Positions 19,008-28,177 are shown, counted from the stretch's first letter. The stretch: DNA of 64,000 nucleotides from Brevibacillus laterosporus (GCF_030489605.1 NZ_JAUKFY010000010.1:62001-126000); one strand, 5' to 3'. The notes: generated from the letters alone by a model not told the origin. Numbers and translations are program-made.

Positions 19008-19733
19008 TTGCGTCCGGTTATCGGAATCGCTAGTTCCAAAATGTATGTTTCAGACAATCGGGTGGATCATTTTTTCTACACGAGTCATTGTTACGTGGAA
19101 GGGATTATCAGAAGCGGAGGAATACCGCTTCTTTTGCCGTTAATACACGAAGAAGTCTATCCAATTGATGAGATGCTTGAGGCTGTGGACGCTGTGCTTT
19201 TGACTGGTGGCGTTGACCCTGCCCCTCATCTCTATGGAGAAGCTCCTCATCAGCGGCTTGGTGAAGTAGACTACGAACGTGACCAAGCCGAGCTTCGACT
19301 AATCCGTACTGTAATACGTACACGTAAGCCGATGCTTGGAATATGCAGAGGGGCACAAATGATAGCGGTAACAGTCGGGGGCAGCCTGATTCAGGATATC
19401 GAGAGTGCATATCCAAACGCGTTGCAACATCAGCAAATCGGTTCAAAGCAGTACGGCTCTCACTACATTCAGGTGTCAGATGGCTTTTTAAAGGGGGCCT
19501 TACGATCTGAAACAGTTTTAGTCAATAGCTCTCATCATCAGGCTGTTAAAACATTGCCTGCAGGTTATCGTGTGACGGCTGTGGCTCCTGACGGGGTGGT
19601 TGAAGGCTTTGAAAGCGAAGATGGTCGTACAATTGCAGTCCAATGGCATCCTGAACGCATGTGGATGCATGACGAACAAATGCTAGGGATTTGTAAGGCG
19701 TTTGTACAGCTAGTGAACCAGCACACAGATTAA
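19008..19733 (+). CDS. Class I amidotransferase-like hydrolase (peptidase C26)
   Basis: 241 residues from a TTG at 19008 preceded by the purine-rich GGGAGCGAGAGG. The catalytic Cys113 is in M-L-G-I-C-R-G-A-Q and the His-Glu pair in V-Q-W-H-P-E. L-L-T-G-G-V-D-P is the family signature. Members include PuuD, which cleaves gamma-glutamyl-GABA, and gamma-glutamyl hydrolases. Located directly after the peptide-binding lipoprotein, so probably acting on imported gamma-glutamyl compounds (inference). A start further upstream would overlap the oppA coding region. Confidence 0.85.
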   Translation: MRPVIGIASSKMYVSDNRVDHFFYTSHCYVEGIIRSGGIPLLLPLIHEEVYPIDEMLEAVDAVLLTGGVDPAPHLYGEAPHQRLGEVDYERDQAELRLIRTVIRTRKPMLGICRGAQMIAVTVGGSLIQDIESAYPNALQHQQIGSKQYGSHYIQVSDGFLKGALRSETVLVNSSHHQAVKTLPAGYRVTAVAPDGVVEGFESEDGRTIAVQWHPERMWMHDEQMLGICKAFVQLVNQHTD

Positions 19734-19744
19734 TAAGGAAAACG

Positions 19745-19792
19745 AAAGCGTGTGAACAAGGAATGAGGACTCCTTTGTTTACGCGCTTTTTT
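19745..19792 (+). terminator. Terminator of the oppA-C26 operon
   Basis: Imperfect long stem (AAAGCGTGTGAACAAGGA with TCCTTTGTTTACGCGCTTT) followed by a T run. Confidence 0.8.
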
Positions 19793-19877
19793 GCTAACGA
19801 TAAAGCGTAACATTAGGGGGAAGTTTGTTAGATTCTATGCACAAATCGACTAATTTTGGGCAATCTAAAAAAAACAT

Positions 19878-19914
19878 TTGACAAAAGGTTTAGTTGTAAC
19901 TAAAATAGTTACAA
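19878..19914 (+). promoter_or_regulatory. Promoter with palindromic operator over the -10 box
   Basis: TTGACA (19878-19883), 17 bases, TAAAAT (19901-19906) is a strong sigma-A promoter. TTGTAAC-TAAAATA-GTTACAA (19894-19914), a perfect seven-base inverted repeat, covers the -10 box, so a repressor here would block transcription. The controlled genes encode redox enzymes; MarR/DUF24 regulators such as YodB and HypR control similar nitroreductase genes in B. subtilis. The regulator is not in this window. Confidence 0.75.
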
Positions 19915-20007
19915 GAAGAGCGGTTGTCCAATGACTTGATCTGATCTGATTTATTCAAATGAGCACCGTGTTTGATATTTTAATTCCTAAATAAGGAGGC
20001 CTATCAT

Positions 20008-20643
20008 ATGAAAATCGCTATTATTGGAGCAACAGGAAGAGCAGGAAAATTGATCATGCAAGAGGCATTGCAAAGAGGTCATGAAGTGACAGCTATTGTA
20101 CGCGATGCATCCAAGCTTGATCAAAATCAAAAGGTAGCTGTACTGCAAAAAGATATATTTGACCTAACTACTCAGGATTTAAATAAATTTGATGTTGTTG
20201 TTAATTCCTTTGGTGCAAAACCAGGAGAAGAACATTTACATGTAGAAGCAGGAAATGTTTTGATTGAAGCGCTAAAAAATGCTCCACAAACAAAGTTATT
20301 TGTAGTTGGAGGAGCGGGAAGCTTGTTTGTAGATGAAGCAAAAACTGTTCGTCTATTTGAAACACCGGAATTCCCGAAAGAATATTTGGCTACAGCAACA
20401 AATCAAGGTAAAAATCTAGAAATTCTAAAGCAATCCAATCTGCCTCAATGGACTTTCTTGAGCCCATCTGCAATGTTTGAACCAGGTGAGCGCACAGGGC
20501 GTTATCAAAAAGGGGAAGACAATTTATTGGTAAATGCAAAAGGTGAAAGCTCTATTAGCATGGAGGATTATGCAATCGCAGTACTTGACGAGCTTGAAAA
20601 TCCACAATTTGTAAACAAACGTTTCACTGTTGCGTCTGTATAA
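20008..20643 (+). CDS. NAD(P)H-binding protein, YwnB-like
   Basis: 211 residues with the Rossmann motif G-A-T-G-R-A-G (residues 7-13) and R-G-H-E-V-T-A-I-V-R-D; related to YwnB/NmrA-like atypical short-chain dehydrogenases. The usual catalytic Tyr-x-x-x-Lys is not clear, as in many of this group, so it may be a reductase or a redox sensor. ATG at 20008 follows AAGGAGG. It is the first gene of a two-gene operon with a nitroreductase, under the palindromic operator at 19894. Confidence 0.85.
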   Translation: MKIAIIGATGRAGKLIMQEALQRGHEVTAIVRDASKLDQNQKVAVLQKDIFDLTTQDLNKFDVVVNSFGAKPGEEHLHVEAGNVLIEALKNAPQTKLFVVGGAGSLFVDEAKTVRLFETPEFPKEYLATATNQGKNLEILKQSNLPQWTFLSPSAMFEPGERTGRYQKGEDNLLVNAKGESSISMEDYAIAVLDELENPQFVNKRFTVASV

Positions 20644-20708
20644 CTTGACGCCAATAGGGCAATGTTTTGAGTAGCATTATTTTTTCTAACAACAGGGAGG
20701 TATCTACC

Positions 20709-21308
20709 ATGGCAAAAGATTTCTACACAGCAGTTGAAGGAAGACGTTCTATTTATGGTATCAGCAAAGAAGTGAGCATCTCAGATGATAAAATCAAAGA
20801 AATCATCGAATTTGCTCTAAAGCATACACCGTCTTCATTTAATTCCCAAACAGCTCGCATTGTGCTTCTATTAGGAGAACAACATGATAAATTGTGGAAT
20901 TTGACAGAAGCAGCTTTGCGTAAGGTAGTTGGGGATAACAACTTTGCTCCAACTGAAGAAAAAATGAAATCTTTCCGTAATGGTTACGGAACAGTACTTT
21001 TCTTTGAAGACCAACAAGTAGTAGAGCAATTGCAAAAGGATTTTGCGCTTTATAAAGATAACTTCCCAATTTGGTCTCAACAATCTTCTGGTATGCATCA
21101 ATTTGTTATCTGGACTGCTCTTGAAATGGAAGGCTTAGGAGCTACCTTGCAACATTACAATCCATTAATTGATGAAGACGTTAGAAAAGAGTGGAATGTT
21201 CCAGCTCATTGGAAACTAATTGCGCAAATGCCATTTGGTCAACCAACAATGGCTCCTAAGGAAAAAGAATACAAACCACTAGATGAGCGTTTTAAAACAT
21301 TTAAATAA
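20709..21308 (+). CDS. Nitroreductase-family flavoprotein (Frm2/Hbn1-like)
   Basis: 199 residues from ATG at 20709, after GGGAGG. The N-terminal A-V-E-G-R-R-S-I-Y and the H-T-P-S-S-F-N-S-Q-T-A-R motif bind FMN in the nitroreductase family; Q-Q-S-S-G-M-H-Q-F-V-I-W-T-A-L-E and G-L-G-A-T-L-Q-H-Y-N-P match the fungal Frm2 and bacterial homologues that respond to oxidative or lipid stress. Probable reduction of quinones, nitro compounds or related electrophiles. Second gene of the operon with the YwnB-like protein. Confidence 0.9.
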   Translation: MAKDFYTAVEGRRSIYGISKEVSISDDKIKEIIEFALKHTPSSFNSQTARIVLLLGEQHDKLWNLTEAALRKVVGDNNFAPTEEKMKSFRNGYGTVLFFEDQQVVEQLQKDFALYKDNFPIWSQQSSGMHQFVIWTALEMEGLGATLQHYNPLIDEDVRKEWNVPAHWKLIAQMPFGQPTMAPKEKEYKPLDERFKTFK

Positions 21309-21394
21309 GCAACACAGCAACATGTAAGACTTGTAGGATTTCCTTGATCGTAATGAACAGTGTAGTGGAGAAAAACTGAAAAATAGATAAATTG

Positions 21395-21428
21395 GAGCTA
21401 CCTAACCTTGTGGGTAGCTCATTTTTTT
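21395..21428 (+). terminator. Terminator of the redox operon
   Basis: GAGCTACC and GGTAGCTC (eight-base stem) then ATTTTTTT. Confidence 0.85.
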
Positions 21429-21527
21429 GTCTGCATACTTATCTCTATTCCCATCCACCTGACATCGCGTTATAATGAACAAATCTTTTAGAATGAATCG
21501 ATGTCAATGGAGTAAAGAAGGGTGAAT

Positions 21528-22886
21528 GTGAACACAGAAACAAACAAATACCAACATCAAACTCTATTTCAAATTACGTGGCCGATTTTTTTTGAACTAG
21601 CGCTACATATGGGGATGGGGATTATTGCAACTCTGATGCTGAGTCATTATTCCGATGACGCAGCTACAGGTGTAGGCGTGGCAAATCAGCTCTTAAATAT
21701 TTTTATTTTAATTTTTAACGTGACGTCAATTGGTGCGACTATTTTGATTGGTCAAAGACTTGGAGCTAATCAATTCGATCAAGCAAGACAGCTAGCACGG
21801 TCTGCATTTGGCTTAAATTTTTGGTTTGGAATGGCTGTTGCTGTAATTGTGGTAATATTTGGAAAACAATTTCTTAGTCTTTTTGAGCTTGAAGGAGATG
21901 TTCTTGCCTATGGACTTTTGTTTGTACAAATTTGTGGGGCGTCCTTGTTTTTAGAATCAATTGCTTTAGCTTTAAGCGCTGTGCTTCGCAGTCACGGATA
22001 TACGAAGGACTCTTTAATGGTTACCCTGTTGATGGACATGATCAGTGTAGGCGGTAATATTATCGCGATTACAGGCATTTTTGGATTGCCTATTACGGGA
22101 GTGACTGGCGTAGCTTGGGCAATGGTGGTCGCACGTGCCTTTGCAGTGGGTGCTTTGTTATATTTGGTTTTTCGTCAGCTTGCTTTACGTATTCAAGCTA
22201 AAGATATCTTCATTGTGAGAAAAAAGGATATCCAAGGACTTTTATCCATTGGGATTCCTTCGGCTGGTGAAAATTTGTCCTATCAGCTTTCACAAGTAAT
22301 CATTACAGGATTTATTGCGATGATGGGAACTGCATCGCTGGCAGCACGTGTCTATGTCTTGAATATTTCTATGGTCTGCTACCTGTTTACACTAGCAATT
22401 GCACAAGGTACACAGTTGCTGGTGGCCCGCTATATTGGTGGAAAACAATACGACAAGGCCTTACGCCGAGGGATGCGTACTTTAAAAATTTCAATGTGCG
22501 CTTCATTTGCCACGACACTGATTATTGCATTATTAGGCTCGCCGATTTTACAAATGTTTACGACTGACCCAGCTATTATTGCTGTAGCCCTTCCTGTTTT
22601 GTGGGTTATGGTCATTACCGAAACAGGCAGAGCGATGAACATTGTTTTAATGGGTTCGTTAAAGTCGGCTGGTGATGTTCGGTTTCCAGTAATTATCGGC
22701 ATTTTTGCAATGTGGGGGATTGCGGTAGTCTTTAGCTATACGCTTGGTATCTATTTTGGACTTGGTTTGCTTGGGGTATGGATTGCACAAGGAATGGATG
22801 AATGGTTCCGCGGGTGCTTTGCTATGCGTAGATGGGTAAACAAACCCTGGGATACCACTCAAAATGTAAATAGGTCAACGAAGTGA
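21528..22886 (+). CDS. MATE-family multidrug efflux pump
   Basis: 452 residues with about 12 membrane helices in two MATE repeats. W-P-I-F-F-E-L-A-L-H near the start, G-V-G-V-A-N-Q-L-L-N, and L-I-G-Q-R-L-G-A are MATE signatures; G-I-P-S-A-G-E-N-L-S opens the second half. Likely sodium- or proton-driven export of drugs. The GTG at 21528 has AAGAAGG six bases upstream; a GTG two codons earlier overlaps it. The following dinB gene starts 73 bp after its stop. Confidence 0.9.
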   Translation: MNTETNKYQHQTLFQITWPIFFELALHMGMGIIATLMLSHYSDDAATGVGVANQLLNIFILIFNVTSIGATILIGQRLGANQFDQARQLARSAFGLNFWFGMAVAVIVVIFGKQFLSLFELEGDVLAYGLLFVQICGASLFLESIALALSAVLRSHGYTKDSLMVTLLMDMISVGGNIIAITGIFGLPITGVTGVAWAMVVARAFAVGALLYLVFRQLALRIQAKDIFIVRKKDIQGLLSIGIPSAGENLSYQLSQVIITGFIAMMGTASLAARVYVLNISMVCYLFTLAIAQGTQLLVARYIGGKQYDKALRRGMRTLKISMCASFATTLIIALLGSPILQMFTTDPAIIAVALPVLWVMVITETGRAMNIVLMGSLKSAGDVRFPVIIGIFAMWGIAVVFSYTLGIYFGLGLLGVWIAQGMDEWFRGCFAMRRWVNKPWDTTQNVNRSTK

Positions 22887-22933
22887 ATTGAATCGTTACA
22901 CCCAGTGTTCTATAATAACAATAGAATCAGATG

Positions 22934-22947
22934 AGAATATATGTTTG
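22934..22947 (+). promoter_or_regulatory. Candidate LexA (SOS) box before dinB
   Basis: AGAATATATGTTTG matches 11 of 14 positions of the Bacillus LexA consensus CGAAC-N4-GTTCG (centre ATAT). A TATAAT-like box (TATAAT at about 22911) lies just upstream. Error-prone polymerases of this family are SOS-induced in several Bacillales. Confidence 0.45.
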
Positions 22948-22959
22948 GATGAAGCGGCT

Positions 22960-24027
22960 ATGAAAAAATTTATTCATGTGGACATCGATGCATTTTATGC
23001 TAGCGTAGAACAACTGGATCATCCGGAATGGCGGAATCAGCCTGTCATTGTGGGAGGTACCGGTAATCGGGGCGTAGTAGCTACCTGCAGCTACGAGGCC
23101 CGTTCGTTTGGTGTGCGTTCTGCTATGCCAGTTGCTCTTGCACGAAAAAAATGTCCACAGGGGATTTTTGTTCCATGCCGCTTCGCTCGTTATCATGAAA
23201 AATCCGAGGAAATTAGACGGATTTATACCGAGTATGCAGAATTGTATCAGCCCATCGGACTAGATGAAGCTTACTTAGATGTGTCTCATTATGAAAACGC
23301 AGTTCCCATTGCCAAAGAGTTGAAAAGACGCATTAAACAAGAAACGGGCCTTACCTGTAGTATCGGTTTATCCTACAATATGTCTCTTGCCAAAATCGCC
23401 AGTGATTTGAAAAAACCAGATGCTTTTGTCATTATTCGTGCAGAAAATGCTTTGGATGTTCTGGCTCCGTTACCAATTAGTGTTTTACATGGTGTAGGTA
23501 GAAAATCGCAGGAGGTTTTATCTAAAAAGGGGATTGAGACTGTTCGAGATTTGTGGGAGCTGTCTGTAGAGGACATGGTTCAACTATTTGGCAAGTGGGG
23601 ACATGCGCTATACGGGCGTGCACGCGGAATTGATGAACGAGAAATTGAAATGGATCGTCCTGTTAAATCAATTAGCAGAGAAACCACACTTGTGTACGAT
23701 TTGCAGGAACGTGACCGAATTGCTGAAATTGCCCGTGAATTACTTGCTCATATAAAAGAAGAAGCAGAGCAAGAGGGGGTACATCCTCAAACCCTCACGT
23801 TGAAAGTAAGATTAACTGACTTCACAACAAAAACTAAACAGCGTAAAGTAATGTCAGGAACATCCTGGGAGGAATGGTTAGAATTTTTATTGGATGAATT
23901 TGATTTCTCACGCGGCGTTAGGTTGATTGGTGTCGGCTTTTCTAATTTTCTGCGGGAAGACGAACAGAAGGAAAGATTTGAACAGCTTAGTATTTTTTCA
24001 CTCCCCGCCTGGAAAGAAGGAATGTAA
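22960..24027 (+). CDS. dinB: DNA polymerase IV (Y family)
   Basis: 355 residues. H-V-D-I-D-A-F-Y-A-S-V-E-Q near the start carries the first metal-binding Asp residues and the steric Tyr; L-D-E-A-Y-L-D-V-S carries the catalytic acidic pair; V-A-T-C-S-Y-E-A-R-S-F-G-V-R-S-A-M is the incoming nucleotide region. The little-finger domain follows, ending before a short tail that lacks a clear clamp-binding Q-x-x-L-F, though F-E-Q-L-S-I-F near the end could serve. Translesion synthesis past damage. ATG at 22960 chosen because homologues start M-K-x-F-I-H-V-D; the ribosome binding site is weak. Confidence 0.92.
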   Translation: MKKFIHVDIDAFYASVEQLDHPEWRNQPVIVGGTGNRGVVATCSYEARSFGVRSAMPVALARKKCPQGIFVPCRFARYHEKSEEIRRIYTEYAELYQPIGLDEAYLDVSHYENAVPIAKELKRRIKQETGLTCSIGLSYNMSLAKIASDLKKPDAFVIIRAENALDVLAPLPISVLHGVGRKSQEVLSKKGIETVRDLWELSVEDMVQLFGKWGHALYGRARGIDEREIEMDRPVKSISRETTLVYDLQERDRIAEIARELLAHIKEEAEQEGVHPQTLTLKVRLTDFTTKTKQRKVMSGTSWEEWLEFLLDEFDFSRGVRLIGVGFSNFLREDEQKERFEQLSIFSLPAWKEGM

Positions 24028-24028
24028 C

Positions 24029-24382
24029 ATGAGTAAGACTATCGTTTATTATGATGAGCATTGCAATATGTGCTGTTTTATTCGTGAACGGTTAACTAGT
24101 TTATTGTTACCTGGGAAAAAGCATCAGATAGAGTGGCGTCATTACGCGGAAGCGCCTGCTTGTGATTTACAGGATAAAGCATGCGGAGAAGCAATGGAGG
24201 TTCTTCTTCCCTCAGGAGAACGTCTGCGAGCATTTTATGCAGTGAGAAAATTGCTCGCACTTACTTATTTTTGTTGGTTATCCCCGTTTTTTTATTTGCC
24301 AGGTGCTGCTTATTTTGGTGAAAAAACATATGCTTGGGTTGCCCGAAATCGATATCATTGGTTTGGAAGAACAGAGGAATGA
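24029..24382 (+). CDS. DCC-family thiol-disulfide oxidoreductase
   Basis: 117 residues. The DCC signature is Y-Y-D-E-H-C-N-M-C-C (Asp9, Cys12, Cys15). C-terminal F-F-Y-L-P-G-A-A-Y and R-N-R-Y-H-W-F-G match the family (DUF393), e.g. YuxK. A thioredoxin-like redox role is assumed for the family. Starts one base after the dinB stop, with AAAGAAGG upstream; likely co-transcribed. Confidence 0.88.
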   Translation: MSKTIVYYDEHCNMCCFIRERLTSLLLPGKKHQIEWRHYAEAPACDLQDKACGEAMEVLLPSGERLRAFYAVRKLLALTYFCWLSPFFYLPGAAYFGEKTYAWVARNRYHWFGRTEE

Positions 24383-24387
24383 ACGCG

Positions 24388-24582
24388 ATGACAGATACGA
24401 ATCGGTTTCATTGCTGTGCGACGTGTCAGCATTTTTGCGTGCACAAGGGCGGTCAGGGTGCTAAAACCACATACACCTGTGGGAGGCTCGGGTATGAGAC
24501 GAAGCCATCCTATCGTTTTAATTGTTGGCGGCCAACAGAGCGGGTTTGCAAATTAATTGAAAAAGAGAACCTTTCTTTATAG
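24388..24582 (+). CDS. Small Cys-rich protein, 64 aa
   Basis: Seven Cys: C-C-A-T-C-Q-H-F-C near the N-terminus, Y-T-C-G-R-L-G-Y and F-N-C-W-R-P at the C-terminus, a likely zinc-binding fold. ATG at 24388 has AGAGG ten bases upstream; an ATG three codons earlier overlaps it. Lies at the end of the dinB-DCC group and just before yqeG. Family not named with confidence. Confidence 0.7.
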   Translation: MTDTNRFHCCATCQHFCVHKGGQGAKTTYTCGRLGYETKPSYRFNCWRPTERVCKLIEKENLSL

Positions 24583-24693
24583 CAGATTTGATTTTGTTTT
24601 GCAACAAGCCTTCCAAATATGGTATAGTTAGTCCCGATATCTCGTTCGTGGTGCATGCAAAACCAGTGAACGGTGAACGGGAGGTACGGGCAA

Positions 24694-25221
24694 TTGCTTT
24701 TACAGAAGTTAACCCCAAATGAGTATGTGGAATCCATCTTTTCCATTAATATAGATGAACTCCGAAAACGTAATATCAAAGCAGTGATTACTGATTTGGA
24801 TAACACGTTAGTTGGATGGGATACACCTGATGCTACTCCAGAGGTAATGAATTGGTTTAAGCGTTTGGATGAAGCAGGAATTCAAGTGACGGTTGTATCC
24901 AATAATAATAAGGCACGGGTTTTACACTTTTGTGAACCCTTGCAATGCCACTATATTCCGGCTGCGCGAAAACCTACCAATCAAGCGTTTAAACGTGCGA
25001 TTGAAATTATGAAAGTTCGCATTGAGGAGACAGTAGTTATTGGAGATCAATTGTTTACAGATGTGTTGGGCGGCAACCTTTTAGGGTTTCATACTATTTT
25101 GGTTGTTCCAGTTAAAAATTCAGATGGTTTTTTTACGCGATTTAATCGGAAAATGGAACGACTTGCCCTGCACTGGATGAGCAAGAAAGGAATGATTTCG
25201 TGGTACAACAACAAGAAGTAA
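24694..25221 (+). CDS. yqeG: YqeG family HAD phosphatase
   Basis: 175 residues. HAD motif I is D-L-D-N-T-L (Asp34, Asp36), motif II V-V-S-N-N, motif III K-P near 95, motif IV V-I-G-D-Q-L-F-T-D. The start M-L-L-Q-K-L-T-P-N-E-Y-V is typical of YqeG. It begins at a TTG (24694), nine bases after GGGAGG. Members dephosphorylate small phosphate esters; the exact substrate is unknown. First gene of the conserved cluster yqeG-yqeH-aroE-yhbY-nadD-yqeK-rsfS-yqeM and overlaps yqeH by 22 bp. Confidence 0.93.
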   Translation: MLLQKLTPNEYVESIFSINIDELRKRNIKAVITDLDNTLVGWDTPDATPEVMNWFKRLDEAGIQVTVVSNNNKARVLHFCEPLQCHYIPAARKPTNQAFKRAIEIMKVRIEETVVIGDQLFTDVLGGNLLGFHTILVVPVKNSDGFFTRFNRKMERLALHWMSKKGMISWYNNKK

Positions 25222-26339
25222 ATCAGGACTTCGAGGGCCCGGTTAGCTGTGCGGGTTGTGGAGTTGAAATACAGACAGAAAATAAAGCGAAGCCAGGCTA
25301 TGCACCAGCTTCTGCATTGAAGCGTGAAGTAGTGATTTGTCAGCGTTGTTTTCGCATTAAACACTATAATGAAGTAGCGCCTGTAGAAATGCATGATGAT
25401 GATTTTCTCCGTATTTTAAATGGAATTGGTTCCACAAAATGCTTAGTGGTTATGGTAGTTGATTTATTTGACTTCCAGGGCTCCTGGCTACGGGGATTGC
25501 CTCGCTTTGTCGGACAAAATCCAATTCTGCTGGTCGGAAATAAAGTAGATTTATTACCTCGCAATATTAATCTTAATCGTGTGAAAAACTGGATTCAGCA
25601 TGAAGCGAAAGAACGTGGTTTAAAGCCAAATGAAGTGGTTCTCGTGAGTGCGCAAAAAGGAATAGGTATTGATGAGCTGCTTGCTCGAATAGGAGAATTC
25701 CGCAAAGGACGAGATGTTTATATTGTAGGGGTAACGAATGTTGGTAAATCCACGCTGATTAATCGGATTTTACACGATTACGGTGCAGCGGACATGGAAA
25801 TCACCACCTCGCCCTTCCCAGGAACTACCTTAGATAAGATCGAAATTCCTCTAGAGGATGGACGTTCTATATTTGATACACCTGGTATTATTAATCGTGA
25901 TCAGATCGGTCATCTTGTGTCACCTGAGGATTTACGCAAACTTACTCCGAAATCACGGATTAATCCGCGCGTTTTCCAATTAAACGATAAACAGACGTTG
26001 TTCTTCGGTGGATTGGCTCGCGTTGACTATGTAAGGGGGGAACGTCAGCCATTTGCTTGCTACTTGGCTAATGACCTGTACATTCACCGTACAAAATTAG
26101 ATAATGCGGAAGAAGTGTTGGCGAAGCATCATGGGGAGATGCTTGCCCCGCCTTCAGGAGAAGCGGCTAAAGCGTTATTGCCATTTACCCGCTATACGCT
26201 AAAAATTGATTCAAATGTACCTACTGATATCGTTATTGCTGGGCTTGGCTGGATTGCGCTTCAGGGAAAAGTAAAAGGGGTCGTAGAAGTACATGTGCCT
26301 AAGGGTGTAAGTGTCGGATTACGAAAAGGCTTAATTTAA
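25200..26339 (+). CDS. yqeH: YqeH, circularly permuted ribosome-assembly GTPase
   Basis: 379 residues. An N-terminal zinc finger (C-A-G-C at 17-20, C-Q-R-C at 47-50) precedes the GTPase domain in permuted order: G4 N-K-V-D, then G1 G-V-T-N-V-G-K-S, then G3 D-T-P-G. YqeH is needed for 30S subunit assembly in B. subtilis. Starts at GTG, with AAAGGAATG upstream, inside the 3' end of yqeG, so translation is probably coupled. Confidence 0.95.
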   Translation: MVQQQEVNQDFEGPVSCAGCGVEIQTENKAKPGYAPASALKREVVICQRCFRIKHYNEVAPVEMHDDDFLRILNGIGSTKCLVVMVVDLFDFQGSWLRGLPRFVGQNPILLVGNKVDLLPRNINLNRVKNWIQHEAKERGLKPNEVVLVSAQKGIGIDELLARIGEFRKGRDVYIVGVTNVGKSTLINRILHDYGAADMEITTSPFPGTTLDKIEIPLEDGRSIFDTPGIINRDQIGHLVSPEDLRKLTPKSRINPRVFQLNDKQTLFFGGLARVDYVRGERQPFACYLANDLYIHRTKLDNAEEVLAKHHGEMLAPPSGEAAKALLPFTRYTLKIDSNVPTDIVIAGLGWIALQGKVKGVVEVHVPKGVSVGLRKGLI

Positions 26340-26371
26340 CCAAGTCTGTGTCGATCACTTGAACAACAAGC

Positions 26372-26399
26372 AAGCCCCTTCTTTGCGGAGGGGCTTTTC
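26372..26399 (+). terminator. Hairpin between yqeH and aroE
   Basis: AAGCCCCT and AGGGGCTT pair around nine bases and TT-C-T follows. It probably attenuates rather than ends the operon, since the gene order continues without a new clear promoter. Confidence 0.65.
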
Positions 26400-26424
26400 T
26401 AACTTACTTGGGGGAGGGGTCTTC

Positions 26425-27279
26425 CTGTTACATAGTAAAACGACAATGGTTGGGCTGTTTGGACGTCCTGTAGGACATTCCTTATCTCCAGTGATGCATA
26501 ATACGGCTTTTGAACAAAAACAATTGCCATTTGCTTATGCAGCTTTCGAAGTTAATGATGATCAGATTAAAGAAGCGGTCGAGGCTATTCGAGCTTTAGG
26601 CATGCGAGGCGCTAACGTCACCATACCGCATAAAGTAGCCGTTATTCCGTATTTGGATAAAATTGATCCCTTGGCAGAACGGATTGGAGCCGTTAATACT
26701 ATTGTAAATGAAGATGGCACCCTGATTGGATATAATACGGATGGGACAGGGTATGTTCGCTCGTTATTAGAAGAAACAGGGATTGATTTAACAGAGCAGA
26801 CGGTTGCGCTGCTAGGTGCTGGCGGTGCCGCTCGCGCAGTTGCATGTACATTGGTGGAACGTGGAGTAAAGGAAATTCGGATTGTTAATCGCTCGCTTGA
26901 GCGTGCAGAATTATTGGCGATGGCACTGGGTTCACAAATCCCTATACGTGTATATTCATTTTCTCAAGCGGAGCAAGCGATTCTAGATAGCACTCTTTTA
27001 ATCAATACGACTTCTATTGGAATGTACCCTCATATCCATGAAATGCCTGTAGATAGGAAATGCTTACGGCCTGATTTAATCGTAAGCGATTTAATCTATA
27101 ATCCATTAGAAACACAATTGTTACAGTGTGCCAAAGAAATCGGAGCAACCCATCACTCAGGTCTTGGCATGTTTATAAATCAAGGGGCGCTGGCTTACGA
27201 ACTGTGGACTGGTGAAGCGGCGCCTACTGACAAAATGAGAGAAATAGTGTTGCAGCATTTGCAACAAGGAGGAAATTAA
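26425..27279 (+). CDS. aroE: Shikimate dehydrogenase
   Basis: 284 residues from a CTG at 26425, or 277 from the ATG at 26446. Substrate motif [11 protein letters not shown], catalytic Lys in V-T-I-P-H-K, N-T-D-G-T-G, and the NADP motif G-A-G-G-A-A-R-A. Reduces dehydroshikimate in aromatic amino acid synthesis. The very strong GGGGGAGGGG lies seven bases before CTG but 27 before the ATG, and no ATG, GTG or TTG is better placed. A CTG start is therefore suggested but unproven. Confidence 0.93.
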   Translation: MLHSKTTMVGLFGRPVGHSLSPVMHNTAFEQKQLPFAYAAFEVNDDQIKEAVEAIRALGMRGANVTIPHKVAVIPYLDKIDPLAERIGAVNTIVNEDGTLIGYNTDGTGYVRSLLEETGIDLTEQTVALLGAGGAARAVACTLVERGVKEIRIVNRSLERAELLAMALGSQIPIRVYSFSQAEQAILDSTLLINTTSIGMYPHIHEMPVDRKCLRPDLIVSDLIYNPLETQLLQCAKEIGATHHSGLGMFINQGALAYELWTGEAAPTDKMREIVLQHLQQGGN

Positions 27280-27570
27280 ATGCTAACTGGTAAACAAAAA
27301 CGTTATTTGCGCTCTATGGCCCACCACCTTACGCCTATTTTTCAAGTAGGGAAGGGCGGAGTAAATGAAAATATGGTAAAGCAGATTCAAGAGGCTCTAG
27401 AGGTACGCGAGCTCATCAAAGTCTCCATTTTGCAAAATAATATGGATGACAAGCATGCAGTGGCAGAAGATTTGGCAACTGGAGCAGGTGCGGAAATGGT
27501 ACAATTAATCGGTCATACCGTTGTTTTGTACAAAGAGTCAAAAGAAAATAAAACGATCGTGCTGCCATAG
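27280..27570 (+). CDS. yhbY: YhbY-type RNA-binding protein (CRM domain)
   Basis: 96 residues, single CRS1-YhbY domain: L-T-G-K-Q-K-R-Y-L-R-S and the loop V-G-K-G-G-V-N-E-N with the conserved G-x-x-G-like motif. Binds pre-50S ribosomes. Starts at ATG directly after the aroE stop (GGAGG in the aroE end); part of the YqeG-YqeM operon. Known in B. subtilis as YqeI. Confidence 0.93.
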   Translation: MLTGKQKRYLRSMAHHLTPIFQVGKGGVNENMVKQIQEALEVRELIKVSILQNNMDDKHAVAEDLATGAGAEMVQLIGHTVVLYKESKENKTIVLP

Positions 27571-27586
27571 GGACTAAAGAAGGCAT

Positions 27587-28177
27587 ATGAAACGTATTGG
27601 AATAATGGGTGGCACATTTGATCCAATTCATAATGCACATTTATTAATCGCCGAGCAGGCGAGAGAGCAGGCAAAGCTTGATGAGGTTTGGTTTATGCCT
27701 GCTCATATTCCACCCCATAAACAAAAGAAAAAAAGTGTAGCAAACGCTATTCACCGAGCAGAAATGGTACAACTAGCAATACGTAATCGTCCGCAGTTTC
27801 GGATTACGACGGTAGAGTTGGATCGAGAAGGTCCTTCTTACACTGTTGACACGATGCAACAATTAGTTACGTTACATCCTACTTACGAGTTCTCATTTAT
27901 TATTGGAGGAGACATGGTAGAGATGCTACCACAGTGGCATGGCATAGAAGATTTGGTAAAGCTGGTACGTTTTATTGGATTTCATCGTCCACACTTCGCA
28001 CCACAGCCTTCGAAATGGACCACCTATGTGGATTTTATCGAGATTCCGCTTTGGGACCTTTCTTCTACGTATGTCCGCGAACAGATCCAGATTGGAAAAA
28101 GTATTCGCTATCTTGTTCCTTCAGCGGTGGAATGCTATATAAAGGAGAGCGGGTTATATGGAGCAGATCCAACATAG
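27587..28177 (+). CDS. nadD: Nicotinate-mononucleotide adenylyltransferase
   Basis: 196 residues. G-G-T-F-D-P-I-H-N-A-H-L is the nucleotidyltransferase H-x-G-H-type motif region (H15, H18), and S-S-T-Y-V-R-E is the C-terminal ATP-binding motif. Makes deamido-NAD in NAD synthesis. Overlaps yqeK by 20 bp. Confidence 0.95.
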   Translation: MKRIGIMGGTFDPIHNAHLLIAEQAREQAKLDEVWFMPAHIPPHKQKKKSVANAIHRAEMVQLAIRNRPQFRITTVELDREGPSYTVDTMQQLVTLHPTYEFSFIIGGDMVEMLPQWHGIEDLVKLVRFIGFHRPHFAPQPSKWTTYVDFIEIPLWDLSSTYVREQIQIGKSIRYLVPSAVECYIKESGLYGADPT

